A stretch of 64,000 nt of DNA from Curtobacterium sp. MCBD17_032. GTDB lineage: Bacteria; Actinomycetota; Actinomycetes; Actinomycetales; Microbacteriaceae. The position numbers were made by a program, and so were the translations under genes. Location: positions 124,001 to 188,000 of the forward strand of contig NZ_QKTO01000006.1 in NCBI RefSeq assembly GCF_003234855.1. The letters are read 5' to 3'. Positions within the stretch are counted from its first letter, which is position 1; the number at the start of each line of letters is the position of its first letter. Below, piece by piece: positions 40,534 to 48,355 of the stretch. Below the pieces are notes generated by a model. It searched no databases, had not been told where the DNA came from, and saw nothing but the letters and a program-made list of their open reading frames with translations.

Positions 40534-43212
40534 ATGAGCAAGCACAAGCGCTTCAGTGCGAAGAAGGTCGTCGCTGCGACGACAGTCGGCGCGCTCGCAG
40601 CAGCGGGGGCGGCCTTCGGGATTTCTTCTGCCAACGCAGCTTCTTCGGCAAACGGTCTCATCGTGGCGAATTATGACACTTCTGTTGGTGGATACATTGT
40701 CATCGGCGCTGGACGCACCACTGAAAGGTCAAAGATCCCGGTTGAGTTTGCAAGGACCCTTGCGGAAGCGCGCCAAAAGGCGCTGAAGGTTCCTCAGGCT
40801 TGGACTTTCCCGAAAGGGACCGCGACAGGGCCCATCAAGAGCCCTTCGGGCCAATGTATCGAGGACACATCCACCTTGTTCCTCGCGAACAACGCGGTGC
40901 ACGACGACTACTCAAACAAGCTTACCAATTGTACTGGAGGAGTGGATCAACAGTTCCGTTGGGACCCGACGAGGTCGCGTTGGGTTGAGGGTCACACCTA
41001 CTATCTGAAGGGGAAAGGTACCTACACATTCAACTTGTTCTTCGTCAAGGAGGCAAGTGGCAACTATGTGAAGCCCTCTGCGATTCATGCGCCGATTCTG
41101 AACGGATCAATCGTCCCAGAAAGGCCCGGGCCTGTCGATCCCATCATCAACCCAGGTAATGCAAATGCTGCTGCGTCTGCTGCTGCGTCCGCAAATGCGG
41201 ACGACCACTCGAACGCGTCCGTGAAGGGCGCCGCTCAAGCTGCTGCATATGGAGACAAGTCGACGCAGGCATCGGCTGCAACGAACAAGGACGCGAAGGC
41301 AGCTGCGGAGGCAGCCGGTTCGGCGACGGCGTCAACGAATGCCTCGGCAGATGCGGCGCCGAACGCGAATGCCGCTGCGCAGGTAGCCGCACAGGCTGCC
41401 GCCGATGACGACGCCAACGGAACAACCAACGCAGGCGCGTCTACTGCATCCAATGGAGACGCCTCCGCTGCTGCGCAATCGGCGGCGATTCAAGACGCGT
41501 CCTCGGATGCGTCGAAGGACGCTGCTGCGGATGGTGCCGGCAGCGGGTCGGATGCGAATTCGTTGACGAAGGCGAACGCGAATGCTGCGGCGTCGGCTGC
41601 TGCGTCGGCGGATGCTGATGGGAACGACAACCCGGCGGCGGAGGCTGCGGCGGTTGCTGCTGCGTTCTCGGACGCGCAGTCCGACAAGGATGCTGCGGCG
41701 ACGACGCATGGTGAGGCTGCGGCGGCTGCTGCGGGCAACATGGTCGCGGAGGCGTCGAAGGATGCTGCGGCGTCGGCGGAGTCGGCGGCTGCTGCTGCGG
41801 CGCAGGCTGCGTCGGAGGGCAACAACGACTCGGATGAGAACGCTGCCGGGTCGCAGAACGCGAAGGCTGTTGCGCAGGCGGCTGCGCAGTCGGCTGCGAT
41901 CTCGAACGCGTCCTCGGACGCGTCGAAGAACGCTGGGTCGGATGCGAATTCGTTGACGAAGGCGAACGCGAATGCTGCGGCGTCGGCTGCTGCGTCGGCG
42001 GATGCTGATGGGAACGACAACCCGGCGGCGGAGGCTGCGGCGGTTGCTGCTGCGTTCTCGGACGCGCAGTCCGACAAGGATGCTGCGGCGACGACGCATG
42101 GTGAGGCTGCGGCGGCTGCTGCGGGCAACATGGTCGCGGAGGCGTCGAAGGATGCTGCGGCGTCGGCGGAGTCGGCGGCTGCTGCTGCGGCGCAGGCTGC
42201 GTCGGAGGGCAACAACGACTCGGATGAGAACGCTGCCGGGTCGCAGAACGCGAAGGCTGTTGCGCAGGCGGCTGCGCAGTCGGCTGCGATCTCGAACGCG
42301 TCCTCGGACGCGTCGAAGAACGCTGGCGCTGACGGTTCCACGAGCTCGAGCGGTTCGACGAGCACGAGTGGTTCGACTGAGGCGAGCGGTTCGACGAGCA
42401 CGAGTGGTTCGACTGAGGCGAGTGGTTCGACGAGCACGAGTGGTTCGACTGAGGCGAGTGGTTCGACGAGCACGAGTGGTTCGACTGAGGCGAGTGGTTC
42501 GACGAGCACGAGTGGCTCGACTGAGGCGAGTGGTTCGACGAGCACGGGTGGTTCGAGCGAGGCGAGCGGTTCGACGAGCACGAGTGGTTCGACGAGCACG
42601 AGCGGTTCCACCACGGCCAGCGGTTCGACGAAGGCGAGCGGCTCGAACCAGGCGAACGCCAACATGAACGCCTCGGCGTCGGCTGGTGCATCAGCTCAGG
42701 CTGACGGCAACAAGAAGGCCGCGGCGCAGGCTGCTGCTGAGAAGGCGGCGAACGCTGACGGCACCTCGATCGCTTCGGCGGCGAAGGACGTCTCGGCGAA
42801 CGCCGCTGCGGCTGCTGCCGGCAACCAGGTCGCGAGCGCGTCGAAGGACGCTTCCGCGAACGAGAAGGGTGCTGCATCGGCTGCGGCCGTGGGTGCTGCG
42901 AACGGGGACAACTCCTCGGCAGTGCACGCGTCGGCCTCGTCCGCTGCGAAGGGTGACGCGTCCGGTGCTGCCTCTGCTGCGGCGATCGGTGCGGCCTCGT
43001 CCGATGCGTCCGGCAACGCCTCGGGCACCGTCTCCGGCTCCGGGTCGTCCGACGGGTCGGGCAAGCCGTCCGGTGAGCTCGCGTTCACCGGTTCGGACGT
43101 GCTCATGATCGCCGGACCGATCGCGGCCCTCCTCGCCGCTGCCGGTGGTGTGCTGATGTTCGTCCTGCGTCGCCGGAAGGCCGACAGCGAGACGGTCGAC
43201 AGCGAGATGTGA
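40534..43212 (+). CDS. LAFTG-anchored, Ala/Ser-rich repeat surface protein
   Basis: An 892-residue wall protein. Residues 1-35 are a signal peptide (cut after SSANA). Residues 36-208 form a compact domain that includes one ricin-like motif (QCIED, then LTNCTGGVDQQFRW). Residues 209-337 are Ala/Asn/Asp/Ser-rich; 338-467 and 468-597 are an exact repeat of 130 residues; 601-702 are GSTxxS units; 849-853 is LAFTG followed by a helix and RRRK. AAAGGAAAG lies 7 nt before ATG 40534. The 5' third (40620-41160) has clearly lower G+C and many A/T-ending codons, suggesting acquisition. It is probably a stalk-and-head adhesin, anchored by the sortase encoded next. Confidence 0.85.
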   Translation: MSKHKRFSAKKVVAATTVGALAAAGAAFGISSANAASSANGLIVANYDTSVGGYIVIGAGRTTERSKIPVEFARTLAEARQKALKVPQAWTFPKGTATGPIKSPSGQCIEDTSTLFLANNAVHDDYSNKLTNCTGGVDQQFRWDPTRSRWVEGHTYYLKGKGTYTFNLFFVKEASGNYVKPSAIHAPILNGSIVPERPGPVDPIINPGNANAAASAAASANADDHSNASVKGAAQAAAYGDKSTQASAATNKDAKAAAEAAGSATASTNASADAAPNANAAAQVAAQAAADDDANGTTNAGASTASNGDASAAAQSAAIQDASSDASKDAAADGAGSGSDANSLTKANANAAASAAASADADGNDNPAAEAAAVAAAFSDAQSDKDAAATTHGEAAAAAAGNMVAEASKDAAASAESAAAAAAQAASEGNNDSDENAAGSQNAKAVAQAAAQSAAISNASSDASKNAGSDANSLTKANANAAASAAASADADGNDNPAAEAAAVAAAFSDAQSDKDAAATTHGEAAAAAAGNMVAEASKDAAASAESAAAAAAQAASEGNNDSDENAAGSQNAKAVAQAAAQSAAISNASSDASKNAGADGSTSSSGSTSTSGSTEASGSTSTSGSTEASGSTSTSGSTEASGSTSTSGSTEASGSTSTSGSTEASGSTSTGGSSEASGSTSTSGSTSTSGSTTASGSTKASGSNQANANMNASASAGASAQADGNKKAAAQAAAEKAANADGTSIASAAKDVSANAAAAAAGNQVASASKDASANEKGAASAAAVGAANGDNSSAVHASASSAAKGDASGAASAAAIGAASSDASGNASGTVSGSGSSDGSGKPSGELAFTGSDVLMIAGPIAALLAAAGGVLMFVLRRRKADSETVDSEM
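41545..42324 (+). repeat. two 390-bp tandem copies within the surface gene
   Basis: Copy 1 is 41545-41934 and copy 2 is 41935-42324. Each encodes the same 130 residues and I find no nucleotide difference between them. The boundary lies on a codon, so copy number can change without frameshift. Confidence 0.92.
42334..42639 (+). repeat. GSTxxS hexapeptide tandem repeats
   Basis: Seventeen 18-bp units, mostly alternating GSTSTS and GSTEAS, so the main period is 36 bp. A flexible Ser/Thr stalk, possibly glycosylated, is inferred. Confidence 0.9.
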
Positions 43213-43216
43213 CCGC

Positions 43217-43253
43217 GGGACGTGCGGGGCCCGTCCGGGCTCCCGCACGTCCC
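43217..43253 (+). terminator. terminator of the surface-protein gene
   Basis: A perfect 12-bp stem (GGGACGTGCGGG with CCCGCACGTCCC) with an inner GCCC/GGGC stem, 5 bp after the stop. A second hairpin (CCCCGGC/GCCGGGG) lies near 43264-43287. Confidence 0.75.
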
Positions 43254-43418
43254 CACCCCGGGCCCCGGCCGCGAACCGCGCCGGGGTCCGGCCCGTGCCG
43301 TGTTCCGCCGTGCCCTGCCTGCCGAGCCGCTCTGTCCAGCGGTGTCGGGCCTCCAGGCGGGAGCACGGCGTCAGGCGGCCCCGAACCCGACCCACGCGAA
43401 CCGCTGGAGGACCGACCG

Positions 43419-44228
43419 ATGCCCGAGACACTCGAGGAGAACCCGTGGCTCCGGACGGCACCAGCCCATGCTGCTGTCGCGTCACGAAGGCGACGGCGGC
43501 CACGCCGGAGCATCGCCTCGGTGCTGCTCACCCTCGTCGCGGAGCTGCTCATCGTCGCGGGTGCCGGAACCGGGCTCTACGTCCTCTGGACCGCGTGGTG
43601 GACGGACGTCGTCGCCGTGCGGGAGCAGACGCAGATCCTCGACGGGCTCCGGCAGCCGGAGACACCTGACCGTGCGGGCGTCCCGCAGCGGGGTCCGGCT
43701 CCGGTGCTCGACGAACCCACTGCCGTCGGTGCGGTGTTCGGCTCGATGCAGATCCCACGGTTCGGCAACGACTACGACCGTCCCATCGCGCAGGGGACCG
43801 ATCGCGAGCGCGTCCTCAACACGATCGGCCTCGGCCACTACGTCGGGGTCGCCATGCCCGGCGCGGTCGGCAACTTCGCCGTCGCCGGACATCGCGTCAC
43901 CTACGGCAAACCGCTCAACCAGGTGGCGGAGCTGCAGACCGACGACGCCGTCGTGGTCCGGGTCACCGACACGAGAACCGCATTCGACGTCTGGTACGTC
44001 TACCGGGTCACCGACAGCCAGATCGTGACGCCCGAACACACCGAGACGATCGCCCCGGTGCCGAACGAGCCCGGGGTGGAGCCCGGAGCGGACGACCGGT
44101 GGCTCACGCTCACCGCATGCCACCCGATGTGGTCGGCCGCGGAGCGGTACGTCGTCCACGCGAAGCTCGACTACTGGATGCAGGCCTCGGACGGGACGCC
44201 GAAGGAACTCCGGGAGGCCGCGAAGTGA
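43419..44228 (+). CDS. class E sortase
   Basis: A 269-residue membrane transpeptidase that cleaves LAxTG sorting signals and links proteins to peptidoglycan. A basic N-terminus (RRRRRPRR) and one helix (31-57) are followed by the sortase barrel with His158 (NFAVAGHRVTYG), Cys234 (LTLTACHPM) and Arg243 (AERYVVHA), the complete catalytic triad. GGAGG lies 8 nt before ATG 43419. It lies directly downstream of the LAFTG surface protein and overlaps the next small gene by four bases. The nucleotidase at 28.3 kb (LAYTG) is a second likely substrate. Confidence 0.93.
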   Translation: MPETLEENPWLRTAPAHAAVASRRRRRPRRSIASVLLTLVAELLIVAGAGTGLYVLWTAWWTDVVAVREQTQILDGLRQPETPDRAGVPQRGPAPVLDEPTAVGAVFGSMQIPRFGNDYDRPIAQGTDRERVLNTIGLGHYVGVAMPGAVGNFAVAGHRVTYGKPLNQVAELQTDDAVVVRVTDTRTAFDVWYVYRVTDSQIVTPEHTETIAPVPNEPGVEPGADDRWLTLTACHPMWSAAERYVVHAKLDYWMQASDGTPKELREAAK

Positions 44229-44434
44229 TCTTCCCCCTCGTCTGGCGTCTGCTCCCCGGACCGACCGCTCTCAAGGTGCTCGAGCTGCTCGTGCTCCTCG
44301 TCGCCGTCGTCCTCGTGCTCTTCACGTGGGTCTTCCCCTGGGTCGCAGCGGACGTCCTCCCGTCGCCCGCCGGCACCGTCGCACTGCCCCTTCCCGATGA
44401 CGCGCGCGGCCCGTCCGCCCGCGGAACGGCCTGA
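44225..44434 (+). CDS. small single-helix membrane protein of the sortase operon
   Basis: A 69-residue protein with one long hydrophobic helix (about 16-42, LKVLELLVLLVAVVLVLFTW) and an Asp/Pro-rich tail. The GTG start overlaps the sortase stop (GTGA). I do not recognise a family; small membrane proteins next to class E sortases do occur in actinobacteria. A role as sortase accessory is inferred from coupling. Confidence 0.7.
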   Translation: MIFPLVWRLLPGPTALKVLELLVLLVAVVLVLFTWVFPWVAADVLPSPAGTVALPLPDDARGPSARGTA

Positions 44435-44460
44435 TCGTCACACCTGACAAGAGAGATCCG

Positions 44461-46194
44461 ATGGACCAGCCATTCCCGTCCCGTCGGTCGCTCCGGACCC
44501 GGACCGACGCCCGCCCCGAGCAGCCGGGCACCGCGAGCGACCACGCTCCGTCGCCCCGGCCAGCGGCCGACGCCTCCCCGAACCCCTGGACGCGCCACGC
44601 GGGTCAGACGCTGGCCGTGGAGGACACGCCACCCGAGGTGCCGGTCCTGGAGGCCCGGGTCACCCCGGCGCCGTCTGTCGCGTCCGTCATCGGCGCGGCG
44701 GTCACCGCCGCGCCCGCGCCCGCGGCCGTTCCGGCAGGTGGTGACACCTCGCAGGTCGCGGCCGCAGGCTCGTCACCGGGATCGACGTCGTCGGGACCCG
44801 GGGCATCGAGCTCGACGTCGGCGCCGGACTCGGTGCCCGCTGTGGCGCCCGCTGCGATGTCGGCGGCCACCGCGATGCCGACCTCCGCCGCGACGCCGAC
44901 TCCCGCTACGGCGCCGGCCGTGACGCCGACTCCCGCCGCGGCGCCCGCCGTTGTGCCGACTCCCGCCGTGGCGCCCGCCGCGATGTCGGCGGCGACCGCC
45001 ACCCCGGCCCCGACCCTGACCCCGCCGCAGGATCCGACGGCAGTGGCTCCCCCAGCGGTGATCGCTGACACGGGACAACGGGCTGGTGGTGCGACGCCCG
45101 CTGCGGCTGCGGCTGCGGCTGCGACCGCCGCTGACGCAGAGCCGGCGACGCCGGCGCGCGGCGGCCGGCGGTTGCGGCTCGGGCGTCTGCGAGACGCACG
45201 CACCGAGGCGCACGGTGGACGGGCCTCCCGTCCGGAGTCGGGGTCGAGTTTGGAGACTCGGAGCAGCACGACGTCCCTCGCGCACGCACCGCGGCTGACG
45301 GTGTCCCTGCTCGGCGTGCTCCGGGACGTCCTCGGGTTCGGGTCACGAGGCGGACGGTCGCGATGGGCGCGGGCGACGCAGGCCCTCGTGGCGGGCGCGG
45401 CGGTCGTGACCCTGGTGGTCGGGGTCCGGACGATCTTCGCGCCGTCGCCAGCCGGGAGCGTGCCGTACTCGGCGACGTTCCCGCAGGCCCTCGCGGTCTC
45501 CACGGCCGAGCGGTTCGCTGAGGCCTACTACACGTGGGACGAGTCGGACACGCAGGCGCACGCGGACGCCCTCGCGGACGTGATGGTCAGCGGCGTGCCA
45601 CGTCAGGCGGGCTGGGACGGCTCGGGCAAGTCCGCGGCGGGTGATGCGGCAGCGCTCGGGTTCTCGATCGTCGATGCCTCACACGCGATCGTCACGGTCG
45701 TCGTGTCCGTCACCGGGTACTCGGGCGCGCCGGGGTCCTGGCGCGAGGGCGAGACGGTGCAGCAGGCGCTGAGCATCCCCGTGCAGGTCGTCGGGCCGCG
45801 GACATGGGTGTCCGGCCTCCCGGCGGCGATCGGTGTCCCGGATGCACCGCAGGGGACGCCGATCGCACCCCTGCCGCAGGACGAGGCCACGACCTCCGCG
45901 ACCCGACCGGTGGTCACCGCGTTCTTCCGCGCGCTCGAGGGCTCCGGCGCGGCCCTCGCCGGAGAACGTGCGGAACGGGCACCCGGGCTCGGCGGGACGC
46001 TCGCGTTCGAGCGACTGCGCTCGTGGTCGGTGCACCGATCCGACGCCGTGAGGAAGACCGGCACGGCCGTCGTGCAGTGGGAGACCGCGGACGGAGCAGC
46101 CCTGGAACAGCAGTACCGCGTCGTCGTGACCCGCGACGGCGACACCTGGAACGTGAGCGCGGTGACGGCCGCGGTCGGAGGAGGAACACCATGA
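44461..46194 (+). CDS. TcpC-like membrane protein with Pro/Ala-rich cytoplasmic region
   Basis: A 577-residue protein. Residues 1-300 are disordered and Pro/Ala/Thr-rich, with many imperfect TPAxAPAV-type repeats. A membrane helix (about 305-325) is followed by an extracytoplasmic region that resembles TcpC-type conjugation proteins (two NTF2-like domains): RFAEAYYTWDESDTQ near 350, then RPVVTAFFRALEG and VQWETADGAALEQQYRVVV. In conjugative elements TcpC/VirB8-like proteins scaffold the channel, but no relaxase, VirB4 or coupling protein is near. A GACGGGAGGC-type repeat (45223-45232) is embedded in the linker. Coupled to the FHA gene (ATGA). Confidence 0.7.
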   Translation: MDQPFPSRRSLRTRTDARPEQPGTASDHAPSPRPAADASPNPWTRHAGQTLAVEDTPPEVPVLEARVTPAPSVASVIGAAVTAAPAPAAVPAGGDTSQVAAAGSSPGSTSSGPGASSSTSAPDSVPAVAPAAMSAATAMPTSAATPTPATAPAVTPTPAAAPAVVPTPAVAPAAMSAATATPAPTLTPPQDPTAVAPPAVIADTGQRAGGATPAAAAAAAATAADAEPATPARGGRRLRLGRLRDARTEAHGGRASRPESGSSLETRSSTTSLAHAPRLTVSLLGVLRDVLGFGSRGGRSRWARATQALVAGAAVVTLVVGVRTIFAPSPAGSVPYSATFPQALAVSTAERFAEAYYTWDESDTQAHADALADVMVSGVPRQAGWDGSGKSAAGDAAALGFSIVDASHAIVTVVVSVTGYSGAPGSWREGETVQQALSIPVQVVGPRTWVSGLPAAIGVPDAPQGTPIAPLPQDEATTSATRPVVTAFFRALEGSGAALAGERAERAPGLGGTLAFERLRSWSVHRSDAVRKTGTAVVQWETADGAALEQQYRVVVTRDGDTWNVSAVTAAVGGGTP

Positions 46195-47459
46195 GCACCG
46201 ACATCACGACCGACCTGCCAGCCGGTGCCGGATCCGCCGTCGCCGCACACATCACCGAGGACGGCACGCTGGAGATGCTCGTGGACGACGTCGCGACCGT
46301 GCGCATGGTGGGTGACAGTGCGCGAGCGCGCGAGATCGTGATCGCCGACGTCGTCGCCCTCGCCCGGCAGCGCGGCGAGGCCGTCCGGCTCGTCACGAGC
46401 GGCGCCGAGGGGGAGTGGCACCTGTCGGTCGGGACGGACGGGTCGGTGTTGGCGGTGCCCGATGTCCCCGCTCCTCCCGTCGGCGGGGACACGGTGCCGT
46501 CCGACCTGCGGGCGGCTGACGGTGACGGGGCGGCGCAGGACGAGGCGGGGGCGCGCGGTGAGAGCCGCAGCACGCCGACGGTCGACGCGGTCGACCTCGC
46601 TGCCGCGGACTCGTCCGACGACGCCGGCGACGACCCGGCCCTGCCGGATGGTGCGCTCATCGCGCCCGCGGGACCGACGGGAGGCCCGACAGGCCTCCCA
46701 GCGGCGCCTGCGGTTCCGGACGCGGCGCCGATGACCGCTCCGCCATCGGGTGCGTCCGACGGACCCGATGACTCGATCCCGGCTGCCGTGCCTGCGGCGA
46801 GTGTGCCGTCCGACGTGCCCGTGGCCTCCCGACCGTCTGTCGTGCTGGCGGCGTCGGTCCCGTCCGACGTGCCCGCAGCCTCCCTCCCGGTGGGTCCGCC
46901 CGCGGAAGGCATCTCGGTCGCAGTAGCCGCCGTCGGCTCGTGGTCGGGGCCGACGGAGCCGGGTGTGCAGACAGCCCCGGCCGCTGCGCCGACAGAGGGG
47001 GCGAAGTCCGAGTCGGCCGGCACAAGGCCGTCGGAGCACACCATCCCCGCGCTCGACGGGACCGGGCCGGACGTGCCGACCAGGGACGCGGAAGACGACC
47101 TCGACGAGGAACTCGAGCGGACCGTCGTCGTACCGCCGCGTGCACGGACGGTGCACCGCGCCACCCTGCACACGAGCTCCGGCACGAGCATCACGATCAC
47201 GGGGAGCGGTGTGATCGGCCGACGCCCGACGCGGACGCCGAACCCGGTCCGCTTCCCGGACGCCGACGCGAGCATGTCCAACGCGCACGCGGCGTTCTCC
47301 GTCGTCGCGGACGGCCTGCTCGTCACCGATCAGGGATCGCTGAACGGCACCGTCGTCCAGCACGACGGCCTCGTCACGGAGTGCGTACCGGGCCGGCCCG
47401 TCCACGTCCCCCGCGGTGGCCGGGTCGACCTCGGTGAGCAGTTCTTCATCGTGGTCTGA
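46191..47459 (+). CDS. FHA-domain protein
   Basis: A 422-residue cytoplasmic protein. An N-terminal module of about 95 residues (ITEDGTLEMLVDDVATVRMV onward) resembles the ubiquitin/YukD-like or TcpC-partner domains but I cannot name it. A Pro/Ser/Ala-rich linker (about 95-315) contains a small hairpin of the recurrent repeat (46679-46699). Residues 335-420 form a forkhead-associated domain with GVIGRRPTR, SMSNAHAAF and DQGSLNGTVV, which binds phosphothreonine peptides. The site GGAGGAGG lies 5 nt before ATG 46191. A phosphorylation-dependent link to a Ser/Thr kinase is inferred; none is encoded nearby. Confidence 0.82.
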   Translation: MSTDITTDLPAGAGSAVAAHITEDGTLEMLVDDVATVRMVGDSARAREIVIADVVALARQRGEAVRLVTSGAEGEWHLSVGTDGSVLAVPDVPAPPVGGDTVPSDLRAADGDGAAQDEAGARGESRSTPTVDAVDLAAADSSDDAGDDPALPDGALIAPAGPTGGPTGLPAAPAVPDAAPMTAPPSGASDGPDDSIPAAVPAASVPSDVPVASRPSVVLAASVPSDVPAASLPVGPPAEGISVAVAAVGSWSGPTEPGVQTAPAAAPTEGAKSESAGTRPSEHTIPALDGTGPDVPTRDAEDDLDEELERTVVVPPRARTVHRATLHTSSGTSITITGSGVIGRRPTRTPNPVRFPDADASMSNAHAAFSVVADGLLVTDQGSLNGTVVQHDGLVTECVPGRPVHVPRGGRVDLGEQFFIVV

Positions 47460-47461
47460 AG

Positions 47462-47491
47462 GGTCCCGACGGGTCGTGACGGCCCGGGACC
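47462..47491. terminator. possible terminator between FHA and anti-sigma-like genes
   Basis: GGTCCCG pairs with CGGGACC around a 16-nt loop that can pair GGG with CCC. It lies 3 bp after the FHA stop in a 71-bp convergent gap. Confidence 0.5.
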
Positions 47492-47530
47492 GCAGCCGGG
47501 CGAGCAACTGCTGACCAGGACGGCGACACG

Positions 47531-48355
47531 TCAGTCGCAGGAGATCTGCGAGATCCGTCCGATCTCGACCGACCTGACACGGACTCCGTCGCTGTCCAGG
47601 GCGAACCAGACGGGCCCGGAGCCGGTGTCCACCTTCCATGACGTGTAGGCGTTCGGTGCCGGGAGCGTGTCGGGGGCGGAGCTCCGCTCACGGTCCTCGG
47701 CCGCGTCAGGGTAGGCGGAGCGGATCTCGTCAAGCGTCGAACCGACACCGATCCCCTCGGCGGTGGTCGGACCGGACACGCCGGTGGATGCGGTGCCGAG
47801 AGGCACGGAGGCTGTGACGCCGATGACCGTGCCTTCCGACCACACGGTGAGGTCCGGCGCCCCGTCCCGCTTCCAGGCACCCCCGAAGTCCGGTGAACAG
47901 ACGTCGGCCCCGGGGTCACGCACGTAGGCGGTCACGAGGTCGTCCGTCTCGCCCGCGGTGGGACCACCGAGCGCGACGGGGCCGAACTCGTCTCCCGAGA
48001 CGGTCCACGTCGACGGGTCGGCGGCGTCGTACGGCCGTCGTGTCGGTGTCGGTGTGGGCAGCGGTTCGTCGACGACGGGTGCGGCAGCCGGTGTGCTCGG
48101 TGCGGGGGACGGGGTCCGGGTCGGCGTGGAGGTGGGCGCGGGGGCGGCGGTGAAGGGCTGTGGGATCATCCCGAGGGCGACACCGCCGCTGGTGGCACCG
48201 AGGCCGAGCAGCGCGATCACGCCGATCGCGATACCGGTTCGACGACCGCGGCGCCGGGGTGCCGGGCGGCGGTCCTCGGCGCGGTCGAGGACGGTCTGCT
48301 TCATCGAGACGAGCATCCGCTGCAGGTCGTCTCCGGTGGGGGGCTCAGTGTTCAT
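47531..48355 (-). CDS. membrane protein, probable anti-sigma factor
   Basis: A 274-residue protein: a short cytoplasmic N-terminus (DLQRMLVSMKQTVLDRAEDRR), one helix (about 42-62, GIAIGVIALLGLGATSGG), a Pro/Thr/Ser-rich extracellular linker and a C-terminal domain of mixed beta structure with two Cys (DVCSPDF, QISCD). There is no HxxxCxxC zinc motif. It overlaps the 3' end of the ECF sigma gene by 11 bp, which is why I regard it as its membrane partner; the extracellular domain would be the sensor. Confidence 0.65.
   Translation of the reverse strand: MNTEPPTGDDLQRMLVSMKQTVLDRAEDRRPAPRRRGRRTGIAIGVIALLGLGATSGGVALGMIPQPFTAAPAPTSTPTRTPSPAPSTPAAAPVVDEPLPTPTPTRRPYDAADPSTWTVSGDEFGPVALGGPTAGETDDLVTAYVRDPGADVCSPDFGGAWKRDGAPDLTVWSEGTVIGVTASVPLGTASTGVSGPTTAEGIGVGSTLDEIRSAYPDAAEDRERSSAPDTLPAPNAYTSWKVDTGSGPVWFALDSDGVRVRSVEIGRISQISCD

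Noticed and set aside
42334..42639. Regular 36-bp repeats that could look like a CRISPR array
   Set aside because: There are no unique spacers; the units are contiguous, in frame and encode GSTxxS.
41490..42665. An antisense frame of 391 codons with regular VEPLV repeats
   Set aside because: The repeats mirror the tandem repeats of the surface gene on the other strand. There is no signal peptide, ribosome-binding site or independent support.
44461..47459. An integrated conjugative element
   Set aside because: TcpC-like and FHA proteins occur, but there is no relaxase, coupling protein, VirB4, integrase or att repeat at the nearby tRNA-Arg.
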